A stretch of 16,481 bases of DNA from CAYHXN01 sp964360605 (GTDB lineage Bacteria; Patescibacteriota; Minisyncoccia; UBA6257; WO2-44-18), in the NCBI GenBank assembly GCA_964360605.1, contig CAYHXN010000013.1, positions 1 through 16,481 on the forward strand, given 5' to 3'. The notes below the pieces were generated by a model. That model searched no databases and had not been told where the DNA came from. It saw only the letters and a program-made list of their open reading frames with translations. The translations under genes and the position numbers were made by a program. Positions 1 through 6,335 of the stretch are shown piece after piece. Position 1 is the stretch's first letter, and every line of letters starts with the position of its first letter.

Positions 1-326
1 TAAGTGATTTTAAAACGTTGGCTAATTGGTGGAAAAAATCAGCGGATTACAATGCCGGACTTTTAATTTGGAAAAACACTGACCCGACAACGATTCTAGA
101 AAATTTAAAAGGCGTGGCGGCAATTTTAGAAAACGGCGGCGGAGCGGAAGATATTATGAAGCTGGCTGACGAAAAAGGTAAAGGAGAAGTGCTTTGGCCG
201 CTTCGCGCCGCCATCTCCGGCAAAGACGCTTCACCCGGCCCGATGGAAATGATGGCCATATTAGGAAAACAGGAAACATTATCAAGGGTTCAAGATGCTA
301 TTAAGAAATTAGAGATGAAAAATTAA
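1..326 (+). CDS. gltX: Glutamyl-tRNA synthetase, C-terminal fragment (5' partial)
   Basis: The reading frame is open from the first base (Ser-Asp-Phe-Lys-Thr-Leu...) and ends at TAA 324-326, so the gene starts outside the window. The visible part, about 108 residues, matches the C-terminal anticodon-binding helical domain of class I GluRS: the segment LLIWKNTD, then VLWPLRAAISGKDASPGP, then MMAILGKQETLSRVQDAIKKL. The 'WPLR-A-SGK-ASPGP' block and the 'LGK-ETL-R---AI' ending are typical of bacterial GltX. It would charge tRNA-Glu (or tRNA-Gln, if an amidotransferase pathway exists). The catalytic Rossmann domain is not in view. A TTG inside the frame at 18 is not a start. The M23 peptidase gene follows after 12 nt without a terminator, so the two are probably co-transcribed. 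Confidence 0.88.
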   Translation, partial: SDFKTLANWWKKSADYNAGLLIWKNTDPTTILENLKGVAAILENGGGAEDIMKLADEKGKGEVLWPLRAAISGKDASPGPMEMMAILGKQETLSRVQDAIKKLEMKN

Positions 327-338
327 GAAATTGGAATT

Positions 339-1583
339 ATGGAAATCAAAAATGTTTTTATTTTAATCTTAGTACTCCAATTCCTAATTTCTAACCCCTC
401 AATTCCCGCTGTTTTTGCCGCTGAACCGGGCGACCTCAATAAAGCCATAGAAGAAAGAGTTAGGGCTTTGCAAGAAATTAATGCCCAGATAGAAAAAACG
501 GAACAGCAAATTGCCGAAACCCAAACCCAGCAAAAAACTCTGAAACAGGAGGTAACTAAGCTTAACTACGGCATCAATCAAGTCGGTCTTTCTATTAAAT
601 CTAGCGAAATTAATATTGAAAAAACCGCCCTTGAAATCAGCAAGTTACAAGGGGAAATAGAACAGACTACCGGTTCTTTAGATATAAAACGAAGCGCGGT
701 CAAAAAGTTTCTGCGTCAGCTTCAGCAACGCGATCGTGAACCGCTGTTTTTGGCGTTTTTAAACAACCGCAGTTTGGTGGACGGTTTTTTTGAATTTCAA
801 AACATTAGCAGTCTAAATCAAAAACTTGGAGAAGAAGTCAAAAATCTTCAAGTTTTGCAACAAACGCTAAGTCAACAATTTAAAAATCAAAGCTCTAAAA
901 AGATGACTTTGGCGAAAGAAAATCAAACTTTAAAATCCCGTAAGGATATTTTAAGCGATCAAAAAACCAGTCGCTCCGGTCTTTTAGCGCAAACTTTAAA
1001 CCAAGAAAAATTATATCAACAGCAACTTAGCGATTTAGAGAAAAAACAATCGGCTATCGGAGAAGAAATTGAAAAAATTGAAGACGAATTGCGTAAAACC
1101 TTTGACCCGACAATTCTGCCGATTAAACGTCCGGGCGTTTTAGGTCGTCCGGTATCGGGAAAAATATCTCAAGAGTACGGACAAACACCGATTGGAAAAC
1201 GTTTGTATAAAAACGGGTTTCACAACGGGGTGGATTTTGCTTCGCCTATCGGTACGCCAATCGCCGTGGCGGAAGATGGCCAGGTCATCGCAGTAGGAGA
1301 CAACGGCCGGCTCCAATATGGAAAATACGTTTTAATTAAACATGACAATAACTTAAGCACATTGTATGCCCACCTTTCCCGTCCCGCGGTTAGCACCGGT
1401 ATTTCAGTTAAACGCGGCGACATCATCGGTTATACCGGCAATACTGGTTACTCTTTTGGCCCCCACCTTCACTTTACTGTTTATTGGGCTCCGAGCGTCC
1501 GCTTGGAAAATTTTTCAACCTGCAACTGCGGCTTGATTCCTTTGGGCATCACCATCAATCCTCTTGACTACCTAGAGAGATAG
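339..1583 (+). CDS. Secreted coiled-coil M23 (LytM-type) peptidase
   Basis: A 414-residue protein. An N-terminal signal peptide (hydrophobic residues 6-27, likely cleavage around VFA/AEP) is followed by a long Gln/Glu/Lys-rich coiled coil (about 30-250) and a C-terminal LytM/M23 domain (about 268-412). The metalloprotease motifs are complete: H295-x3-D299, H345 in TLYAH, and H376-L-H378 with F379. The zinc site (H295, D299, H378) is therefore intact, and an active endopeptidase acting on peptidoglycan cross-links is expected. The EnvC/PcsB-like arrangement (coiled coil plus LytM) is usually tied to septum splitting or amidase activation, but the exact role is inference. Two close cysteines (C395, C397) lie near the end. 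No SD site precedes ATG 339. The gene follows gltX by 12 nt, and a promoter for the next gene overlaps its 3' end. Confidence 0.88.
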   Translation: MEIKNVFILILVLQFLISNPSIPAVFAAEPGDLNKAIEERVRALQEINAQIEKTEQQIAETQTQQKTLKQEVTKLNYGINQVGLSIKSSEINIEKTALEISKLQGEIEQTTGSLDIKRSAVKKFLRQLQQRDREPLFLAFLNNRSLVDGFFEFQNISSLNQKLGEEVKNLQVLQQTLSQQFKNQSSKKMTLAKENQTLKSRKDILSDQKTSRSGLLAQTLNQEKLYQQQLSDLEKKQSAIGEEIEKIEDELRKTFDPTILPIKRPGVLGRPVSGKISQEYGQTPIGKRLYKNGFHNGVDFASPIGTPIAVAEDGQVIAVGDNGRLQYGKYVLIKHDNNLSTLYAHLSRPAVSTGISVKRGDIIGYTGNTGYSFGPHLHFTVYWAPSVRLENFSTCNCGLIPLGITINPLDYLER

Positions 1584-1592
1584 TGATAAGAT
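1564..1592 (+). promoter_or_regulatory. Sigma70-type promoter for the 1621 gene, extended -10
   Basis: TTGACT (1564-1569), a 17-nt spacer, then TAAGAT (1587-1592) preceded by TGA (extended -10). The expected start is near 1599. The short leader carries AGGAAGG (1607-1613), 7 nt before ATG 1621, a good Shine-Dalgarno match. The -35 box lies inside the last codons of the peptidase gene. Confidence 0.55.
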
Positions 1593-1620
1593 AACCCTAG
1601 TTTTTTAGGAAGGCGTAACT

Positions 1621-2046
1621 ATGTCTGAAGGCTTGTTCTTCTTAATCTTTGTAATGGTTTTATGTATCGGCTTGGGTTATTTAATTCATAAAGGGGGAAT
1701 GCAATTTGAATTTTGGCTTACGGTGTCAGGAATCCTTGCGATGGCTATTTTTTCAGTTTTATTCTTGAGAGTTTCCCTACAAGGAGAACCAATAACGCCA
1801 CACACTCTTCGAAATGCGCAGCCGTCAAAAACGTGTGTGTACGAACTTGTTAGTAAGTTTGAATCTGAAGGTAAGCACTATGCGATAATGTTTGAAATGA
1901 AAGATATCCAAGAACTAGAAAGTAAAAACCGAACCATAAAATTCTACGAATTGACCGACCCTCTATCTCCTGGAAAGTATTTCATAATAAATCCGAGCGA
2001 AGAAAAACCGAAGTTTCTCCCCTTTAAGCCGCTAAATCCAAAATAA
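1621..2046 (+). CDS. Hypothetical two-helix membrane protein
   Basis: A 141-residue protein that I do not recognise. Two hydrophobic helices (about 4-22 and 29-50) make a short hairpin anchor. A soluble C-terminal part of about 90 residues (52-141) contains one cysteine (KTCVYEL) and alternating beta-like stretches (HYAIMFEM, RTIKFYEL, GKYFIINP), which could be a small beta domain facing one side of the membrane. The start at ATG 1621 is set by AGGAAGG 7 nt upstream. The unit is self-contained: its own promoter at 1564-1592 and a strong terminator at 2056-2080. The SD-led start contrasts with the flanking housekeeping genes. Function unknown. Confidence 0.75.
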   Translation: MSEGLFFLIFVMVLCIGLGYLIHKGGMQFEFWLTVSGILAMAIFSVLFLRVSLQGEPITPHTLRNAQPSKTCVYELVSKFESEGKHYAIMFEMKDIQELESKNRTIKFYELTDPLSPGKYFIINPSEEKPKFLPFKPLNPK

Positions 2047-2055
2047 CTGTTGAAC

Positions 2056-2080
2056 AGCCGCGCTCCCGCGCGGCTTTTTT
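2056..2080 (+). terminator. Rho-independent terminator after the 1621 gene
   Basis: Perfect 8-bp stem AGCCGCGC (2056-2063) and GCGCGGCT (2068-2075) around a TCCC loop. The terminal T of the stem runs into a six-T tract (2075-2080). It starts 10 nt after the stop codon. Confidence 0.92.
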
Positions 2081-2081
2081 A

Positions 2082-2090
2082 TGGTATAAT
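2082..2090 (+). promoter_or_regulatory. Extended -10 promoter directly before the 2099 start codon
   Basis: TGG-TATAAT at 2082-2090 is a perfect extended -10. The 17-nt-distant -35 position falls in the terminator stem and has no TTGACA-like match. The ATG begins 9 nt after the last T of the -10, so transcription should start at or within about 2 nt of the ATG, giving a leaderless mRNA. No SD site is possible in such a leader. Confidence 0.65.
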
Positions 2091-2098
2091 ATGCTTAA

Positions 2099-2476
2099 AT
2101 GCGGCTAAAAAAATTTGCCCTTAGTTTGCTTGCTTTTCACTCTATCTTTGGATCGGCTGGGTTCACGATTACCGAAATAAATCCGATAATGCCTAAAACT
2201 GCTCAAATTAACCAATCTTTTCCCAAAGAAATCATAGAGTTTATAACCTCCGCCAACGAAGTAATTCAAAAACCTTTTCGCAACTCTCCATGGTTTAAAA
2301 AAACCGCCGACATAACGAATGCTCCGGACACTAAAGTTTTTTCTTGGTTTAAGTCTATCGGCCCTTCTGTAACGAAAATTAAAAACATCTTTTCGGATCT
2401 TTTTAAGATAGTCGGCAAATTTTTCGCCTGGTTTTTGGAATTAGTGGCTAAATTTATTCGCCTTGGCCTAAATTAG
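2099..2476 (+). CDS. Hypothetical small secreted protein
   Basis: A 125-residue protein not recognised as a known family. The N-terminus (MRLKKFALSLLAFHSIFGSAG) looks like a signal peptide or a single membrane anchor, with two lysines before a hydrophobic run. The C-terminal third is an aromatic-rich amphipathic or membrane-associated helix (about 88-123, FSDLFKIVGKFFAWFLELVA). The middle is Pro/Asn-rich and probably extended. Its stop lies 4 nt before the glycosyltransferase ATG at 2481, so the two genes form a tight operon driven by the TATAAT at 2085-2090. It may help to position or assist the glycosyltransferase at the membrane; that is inference from linkage only. Confidence 0.7.
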   Translation: MRLKKFALSLLAFHSIFGSAGFTITEINPIMPKTAQINQSFPKEIIEFITSANEVIQKPFRNSPWFKKTADITNAPDTKVFSWFKSIGPSVTKIKNIFSDLFKIVGKFFAWFLELVAKFIRLGLN

Positions 2477-2480
2477 CAAT

Positions 2481-3215
2481 ATGGTAAAACCTTTTCTTTC
2501 AATTATTATTCCCGCTTACAACGAATCCGAGCGTTTACCGCTCACGCTCATTGATATTGATAAAAACTTATCTGAACAAGAGTATTCTTATGAAATTATT
2601 GTCATTAATGACGGTTCCACGGATAATACTGCCGAGATTGTAGAACGATTCACGCCAATAATAAAAAATCTTAAGATGTTGGACAACAAAGAAAATCACG
2701 GCAAAGGCGGCGCCGTCCAACAAGGAATGCTGATTGCTAAGGGAAGTTGGCGGCTATTTATGGACGCGGATAATTCTACCTCTATCGCGGAATTCAATAA
2801 AATATTGCCTTACCTAAAGGAAGGGTACGATATTGTGATGGGTTCTCGAGGAGTTAGGGGGGCGGTCATAAATCCACCTTCGCCACTACGCCGTTATCTC
2901 GCGGGAAAGCTAGGAAATCTTTTTATTCAGATGATGCTTCTTCGCGGCACTAAAGACAGCCAATGCGGTTTTAAATGTTTTTCCGAAGAATCGGCGGAAA
3001 GAATTTTCCCCATATTACGTACTAAACAATGGGCTTTTGATGTAGAGGTATTGGTATTGGCCAAAAAAATGGGGTATCGCGTTAAGGAAATGCCGGTGAA
3101 TTGGGCCGATAGTCCGGCAAGTAAAGTTCGTTTTAGTTCTTATTTTAAAACTCTTTGGGAGGTAATAAAAATCTGGTGGTGGATTAAACGCGATGCTTAT
3201 AAGCTGAATGGGTAA
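2481..3215 (+). CDS. Family 2 glycosyltransferase, dolichyl/polyprenyl-phosphate glucosyltransferase-like
   Basis: A 244-residue GT-A fold enzyme. Visible motifs are SIIIPAYNESERLP (7-20), VINDGSTDNT (41-50) for nucleotide-sugar binding, the metal-binding D95-A-D97, VMGSRG (119-124), D159-S-Q-C-G-F-K165, and AFDVEVL with D187. This set fits the ALG5/DPM branch, which moves a sugar from a nucleotide donor to a polyprenyl phosphate on the cytoplasmic membrane face. There is no C-terminal transmembrane pair, only an aromatic helix (IKIWWWIKR), so it is probably peripheral. It begins 4 nt after the small secreted protein. Such lipid-linked sugars are the donors used by GT-C membrane transferases like the one at 10489-12363, a plausible functional partner. 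Donor and acceptor sugars cannot be read from sequence. Confidence 0.87.
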   Translation: MVKPFLSIIIPAYNESERLPLTLIDIDKNLSEQEYSYEIIVINDGSTDNTAEIVERFTPIIKNLKMLDNKENHGKGGAVQQGMLIAKGSWRLFMDADNSTSIAEFNKILPYLKEGYDIVMGSRGVRGAVINPPSPLRRYLAGKLGNLFIQMMLLRGTKDSQCGFKCFSEESAERIFPILRTKQWAFDVEVLVLAKKMGYRVKEMPVNWADSPASKVRFSSYFKTLWEVIKIWWWIKRDAYKLNG

Positions 3216-3224
3216 TGTGAAACA

Positions 3225-3259
3225 TTTGACTTTTGACTTTTAACTTTTTACATTTAACT
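3225..3259 (+). repeat. Five-unit heptamer array upstream of greA
   Basis: Five consecutive 7-nt units: TTTGACT, TTTGACT, TTTAACT, TTTTACA, TTTAACT. The array begins 10 nt after the glycosyltransferase stop and ends 6 nt before the greA ATG. It resembles, on the opposite strand, the five-unit CAAAACT/CAAAGCT array inside serS. Confidence 0.85.
3226..3254 (+). promoter_or_regulatory. Candidate greA promoter formed by the heptamer array
   Basis: TTGACT (3226-3231), 17 nt, TACATT (3249-3254), all inside the heptamer array. A start near 3261 would leave a leader of about 5 nt before ATG 3266, too short for an SD site, and none is seen. A second TTGACT sits at 3233-3238 but has no good -10 at standard spacing. 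Confidence 0.4.
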
Positions 3260-3265
3260 AATACT

Positions 3266-3721
3266 ATGACCCATTATTTAACACCCGGACGTTTAGAAGA
3301 ATTAAAACAAGAGCTGCAGGAACTAAAATTGGTTAAACGGGCTGAAGTAGCCGATCGCTTAAAGCGCGCTAAAGAGCTTGGTGATCTTTCTGAAAACGTT
3401 GAGTATCAGGAAGCTCGCGAAGAACAAGGACAGGTAGAGGCCCGGATTTATGAGATTGAGGAAATGGTTAAAAACGCTTCCGTTATCCAACCCACCGGCA
3501 AACAAGACCAAGTGCGGCTGGGATCCACTGTAGTAGCCGAACGAAATGGCCAAGAAATGAAATTCCGGATTGTTGGTTCTAATGAAACTCGTCCGGAAGC
3601 GGGACAAATTTCCAACGAATCGCCTTTGGGCAAAGCTTTTTTAGGTCATAAATCCGGAGACTCTGTTAAAGTCAAAACTCCCAGCGGAGAAACAACATAT
3701 AAAATCGTAGGGATAGAATAG
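3266..3721 (+). CDS. greA: Transcription elongation factor GreA
   Basis: 151 residues from ATG 3266, the normal GreA length. The N-terminal coiled coil carries the signature AKELGDLSENVEYQEAREEQ (about 35-54). The tip acidic residues D40 and E43 of the DLSEN motif enter the RNA polymerase secondary channel and promote cleavage of backtracked RNA. The C-terminal FKBP-like domain (about 82-151) shows VRLGSTV, the segment SPLGKAFLGHKSGD and VKTPSGETTYKIVGIE. An in-frame extension to 3233 (TTG) is rejected because the family starts at the MTHYLTPGRLEEL-type sequence and the extension would read through the heptamer repeat. No SD site is present. lysS follows after an 81-nt repeat-filled gap. Confidence 0.95.
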   Translation: MTHYLTPGRLEELKQELQELKLVKRAEVADRLKRAKELGDLSENVEYQEAREEQGQVEARIYEIEEMVKNASVIQPTGKQDQVRLGSTVVAERNGQEMKFRIVGSNETRPEAGQISNESPLGKAFLGHKSGDSVKVKTPSGETTYKIVGIE

Positions 3722-3727
3722 AAAAAA

Positions 3728-3805
3728 TTCATAGAGTTCATAAAGTTATAAAGTTTTTATTATGCTTTATAAACTTTACAAACTTTTCACTTTATAAACT
3801 TTATG
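3728..3805 (+). repeat. Inverted pair of short A/T-rich tandem arrays between greA and lysS
   Basis: The left arm holds TTCATAGAG, TTCATAAAG, TTATAAAG (3728-3753). The right arm holds TTTATAAAC, TTTACAAAC, TTTTCAC, TTTATAAAC, TTTATG (3766-3805), the same unit in opposite orientation. The arms face each other around an 11-nt spacer and can pair as 8 bp (3746-3753 with 3765-3772) plus 5 bp after one bulged base. The last partial unit contains the lysS ATG (3803-3805). No T tract follows, so it is not a standard terminator. Confidence 0.75.
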
Positions 3806-5122
3806 CTTGAAGACATTATCAAAGAACGATTGAAAAAACGCCGACCGGAACATTATCCGGCGCGAGTTCAGCGCGCTCACTCAATTGACGAATTGATAAA
3901 GAATTTCTCCAAGTTTTCTAAATCCAAAAAAGTGGTTTTTGCCGTGGGGCGCGTTTTAGGTCTCCGTGTCCAAGGAGGCTTGATGTTTTTAGATATTCGC
4001 GACGAAAGCGGTAAGATACAAGCCGTTGTTAAGAAAGAGAGTCTTGCGAATTTTTCTGACCTCAAAAACACGGCCGACATTGGCGATTTTGTAGAAGTGA
4101 GCGGCCCGCTTTTTCAAACTAAGCGCGGCGAAAAAAGTATTGATACTCGGTCAGCTAGAATTATTGTCAAAGCTCTCCGACCGCTCCCGTCTGTATGGCA
4201 TGGCCTAAAAGAAGTTGAAGAACGCTACCGTAAGCGCTATTTGGATCTTTTACTAAACAACGACACTAAAGAAAAACTTACCGTTCGTTTTAAATTAATT
4301 ACTGAACTCCGTATAGCTTTGGCGAAAGAAGGATTTTTAGAAGTAGAAACTCCGATACTTCAGCCGATTCCCGGCGGTGCTTTAGCGCGGCCATTCACGA
4401 CTCATCATAATGCTCTAAACACCGATTTTTTCTTGCGCGTGGCTCCAGAGCTTTATTTAAAGAGATTATTAGTCGGCGGATATGAAAAAATCTTTGAAAT
4501 TGGCCGTAACTTTCGGAACGAAGGCATTGACCGAGACCACAACCCGGAATTTACCATGTTAGAGCTTTATTGGGCTTATCAAGACTATCGGGGTCTCTTG
4601 GAATTTATTGAAAAGGTTTTAAAACAACACATTCCTGGTAAATGGGAAAAAATAACTTTTTCTGAAATCTTCAAAAAATATTCTGGAAAAGATTATAAAA
4701 ACGTAAAACCGGCGGAGCTAGATGAAACGTTTAAGCATAAAGTTCGCCCCAAAATAGAAAAACCGACGATAGTTCTGGAATATCCGGAATCTATTATGCC
4801 GCTTGCGAAATTAAAAGAAGATGACCCGTCTTTGACGGAAAGTTTTCAACTTATTGTCGGTAGCGCGGAAATCTTAAAGGGCTTCTCGGAATTGAATGAT
4901 CCGGTTATTCAACGCGCTCAAATGGAACGGCAGGAAAAAGCCTTTCGGGCAGGTAATCAAGAATCATCGCGTCTGGACCCCGATTTCTTAGAGGCGATTG
5001 AGTATGGCATGCCGCCAGCCGCCGGCTTAGGTATTGGCATTGACCGCTTAGCCGCTCTTGTAACCAAAAGCCCATCAGTTAAAGAGATTATTCCTTTCCC
5101 CACCCTCCACCCCAAACAATAA
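3803..5122 (+). CDS. lysS: Lysyl-tRNA synthetase, class II, compact form
   Basis: 439 residues, shorter than the usual 480-510, mainly by a shortened N-terminus and compact insertions. An OB-fold anticodon-binding domain (about 40-130: VFAVGRVLGLRVQGGLMFLDIRD) precedes the class II catalytic core. Motif 1 includes GFLEVETPILQPIPGGALARPF. Motif 2 is IFEIGRNFRNEGIDRDHNPEF, with the lysine-specific 'NEGID-DHNPEFT-LE-Y'. Motif 3 is GMPPAAGLGIGIDRL near the C-terminus. It charges tRNA-Lys with lysine using ATP. There is no SD site, and the start codon lies in the last unit of the upstream repeat. No clear terminator follows; a promoter for the next gene lies at 5143-5171. Confidence 0.95.
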   Translation: MLEDIIKERLKKRRPEHYPARVQRAHSIDELIKNFSKFSKSKKVVFAVGRVLGLRVQGGLMFLDIRDESGKIQAVVKKESLANFSDLKNTADIGDFVEVSGPLFQTKRGEKSIDTRSARIIVKALRPLPSVWHGLKEVEERYRKRYLDLLLNNDTKEKLTVRFKLITELRIALAKEGFLEVETPILQPIPGGALARPFTTHHNALNTDFFLRVAPELYLKRLLVGGYEKIFEIGRNFRNEGIDRDHNPEFTMLELYWAYQDYRGLLEFIEKVLKQHIPGKWEKITFSEIFKKYSGKDYKNVKPAELDETFKHKVRPKIEKPTIVLEYPESIMPLAKLKEDDPSLTESFQLIVGSAEILKGFSELNDPVIQRAQMERQEKAFRAGNQESSRLDPDFLEAIEYGMPPAAGLGIGIDRLAALVTKSPSVKEIIPFPTLHPKQ

Positions 5123-5142
5123 ACAGGCGCCACATTCCTGTA

Positions 5143-5171
5143 TTGCCAAAAAATAAGTTTGGTGTTAACAT
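5143..5171 (+). promoter_or_regulatory. Promoter for the 5207 Nudix-like gene
   Basis: TTGCCA (5143-5148), 17 nt, TAACAT (5166-5171), with TGT before the -10 (extended). The predicted start is near 5178, directly at a palindrome (5179-5192). Confidence 0.5.
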
Positions 5172-5178
5172 AGACTCG

Positions 5179-5200
5179 GTTCTTTAAAGAACAAAGGAGG
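5179..5200 (+). promoter_or_regulatory. 5' end palindrome followed by a strong ribosome binding site
   Basis: Perfect 14-bp palindrome GTTCTTTAAAGAAC (5179-5192), then AAAGGAGG (5193-5200), 6 nt before ATG 5207. The palindrome is predicted to begin at about the first transcribed base. It could be a protein operator or, less stably, an RNA hairpin near the SD site. Confidence 0.6.
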
Positions 5201-5206
5201 CTAATA

Positions 5207-6160
5207 ATGGATTGGCGTAAAGAATTACCGCTTCTTTCCAGTGTTCAGGGACAAAATCGGAAGTTTCTTATTGCCGCGACAACTACGGTAATCTTTTCAA
5301 AAACCGAAGACGAAGAAGTCTTAGAAATTCAATTAGAAAGAGATCCTCGCGTTATTACAACTCACAGTGAAAGAAAATTCGGGTACAGCATTCCTCGACC
5401 GAAGCTCGCGAAAAAACTGGCGGAAATGAAAACAAGCAAACGAATGGGGCCAGTCAACCTTGCGGACGAGAACGAACCGTTTTGGATGTCGGCTGGCGGA
5501 GTTCTTCCTATTCTCACGTCCGATACGGAAAAATACGTTATTGGTTTTGCCCGAGATATTTTTCCGATAGGATACAACGCTGCTTCCGGGGTATCGGATA
5601 ATTGGTCAGAAATACTACACCCCTCGTCAATTATCTTCAGAGAGTTTTTTGAAGAGCTGTTGATTACAGACAAGAATCATTCCGTAGCATACGCGTTTTC
5701 CAATCCAAAGCTCACTGATTTAAACACCGAAATGTTTCTTGAGAAGCAGGCTGCTCTTTGGCACCTCTCTCTTACGGAAAAAAAGCCGTCCTTTATGTCT
5801 CCGTATCCGCTTAACAAAAAATATAGGTTGGTTATTAGTCATCCGTCAGAAAATTTCCTTGAAGTTACGGAGGGTGTCCTTCCCGTAGTTTGGGACATCG
5901 GCTCTATTGATTTAATAATGCCAGTGCGTCTCCATATTGATGAACCGCTTAATGAGCTCGCGATTTTTGACGGTGAACAGCACTGGAAAGACTCGGGGCT
6001 CGCTCTCAACCGTCCTGTTGCCGCGTTGCCTTTTGAAGGAATAGAAAACGAAAGACGATACGGTAAACCAGCGGCGATTTGGTCAAGTGGTAATAATATT
6101 TTTGAAATACCACTTCTTCACTCTATCTATACGCCTTTTACCAAGATAACGAAAAGATAA
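5207..6160 (+). CDS. Divergent Nudix-like protein
   Basis: 317 residues. The only recognisable part is a degenerate Nudix-type core: SAGGVLPIL (95-103, the usual GG turn) and then R145-E-F-F-E-E-L-L-I153, which fits the REUxEExxU half of the Nudix box. The upstream Glu is at E135, nine rather than seven residues before R145. Metal-binding glutamates E149 and E150 are present. If active it would hydrolyse a nucleoside diphosphate linked to another group; the substrate is unknown. Long flanks (1-90 and about 190-317) match nothing I know. The gene is an independent unit with a promoter at 5143-5171, a near-perfect SD site and a terminator at 6180-6204. A second Nudix gene follows in the same style, so the two may act on related metabolites. 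The family call is moderate; the ORF itself is secure. Confidence 0.6.
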   Translation: MDWRKELPLLSSVQGQNRKFLIAATTTVIFSKTEDEEVLEIQLERDPRVITTHSERKFGYSIPRPKLAKKLAEMKTSKRMGPVNLADENEPFWMSAGGVLPILTSDTEKYVIGFARDIFPIGYNAASGVSDNWSEILHPSSIIFREFFEELLITDKNHSVAYAFSNPKLTDLNTEMFLEKQAALWHLSLTEKKPSFMSPYPLNKKYRLVISHPSENFLEVTEGVLPVVWDIGSIDLIMPVRLHIDEPLNELAIFDGEQHWKDSGLALNRPVAALPFEGIENERRYGKPAAIWSSGNNIFEIPLLHSIYTPFTKITKR

Positions 6161-6179
6161 ATTCAAATAAACAAAGACA

Positions 6180-6204
6180 GTCCGTCAGCCGACGGACCTT
6201 TTTT
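6180..6204 (+). terminator. Rho-independent terminator after the 5207 gene
   Basis: Stem GTCCGTC (6180-6186) and GACGGAC (6191-6197), loop AGCC, then C and six T (6199-6204). It begins 20 nt after the stop codon. Confidence 0.92.
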
Positions 6205-6222
6205 ATTCAAAAAAACATGGGC

Positions 6223-6251
6223 TTGCAATTAATTAATAAATTTGGTAATAT
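6223..6251 (+). promoter_or_regulatory. Promoter for the 6336 Nudix gene
   Basis: TTGCAA (6223-6228), an exact 17-nt spacer, then TAATAT (6246-6251). The predicted start is near 6258, giving a leader of about 78 nt with a stable hairpin and an SD site. Confidence 0.6.
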
Positions 6252-6272
6252 ATAGCCAGCAAATTAAAGAAA

Positions 6273-6307
6273 GGTGGATAGCTATTCTTACGAAAGAATG
6301 GGCCACC
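6273..6307 (+). promoter_or_regulatory. Structured 5' leader hairpin
   Basis: Two stacked stems in the leader: GGTGG (6273-6277) with CCACC (6303-6307), an asymmetric internal loop, then an 8-bp stem CTATTCTT (6282-6289) with AAGAATGG (6294-6301, one G-U pair) closed by the loop ACGA (6290-6293). It ends 15 nt before the SD site AAGGAG (6323-6328). I cannot assign it to a known riboswitch class. Confidence 0.55.
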
Positions 6308-6335
6308 CGACGTTTGCGGATTAAGGAGTTTTAAA

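Noticed and set aside
1594..1611. Terminator after the M23 peptidase gene (CCTA, T-run, TAGG)
   Set aside because: The stem is only four pairs and the T run is in the loop, not after the stem; it overlaps the next gene's leader.
3233..3265. In-frame extension of greA to a TTG at 3233
   Set aside because: The added residues are translated heptamer repeat; normal GreA length and start fit ATG 3266.
3225..3805. CRISPR-like array near greA-lysS
   Set aside because: Units are 7-9 nt with no spacers of CRISPR size; no cas genes are present.
5124..5142. Terminator after lysS (ACAGG...CCTGT)
   Set aside because: Only a 5-bp stem with a 9-nt loop and no T tract.
6273..6307. Known riboswitch in the Nudix leader
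   Set aside because: I could not match the loops to a known class with confidence, so it is listed only as a structured leader.
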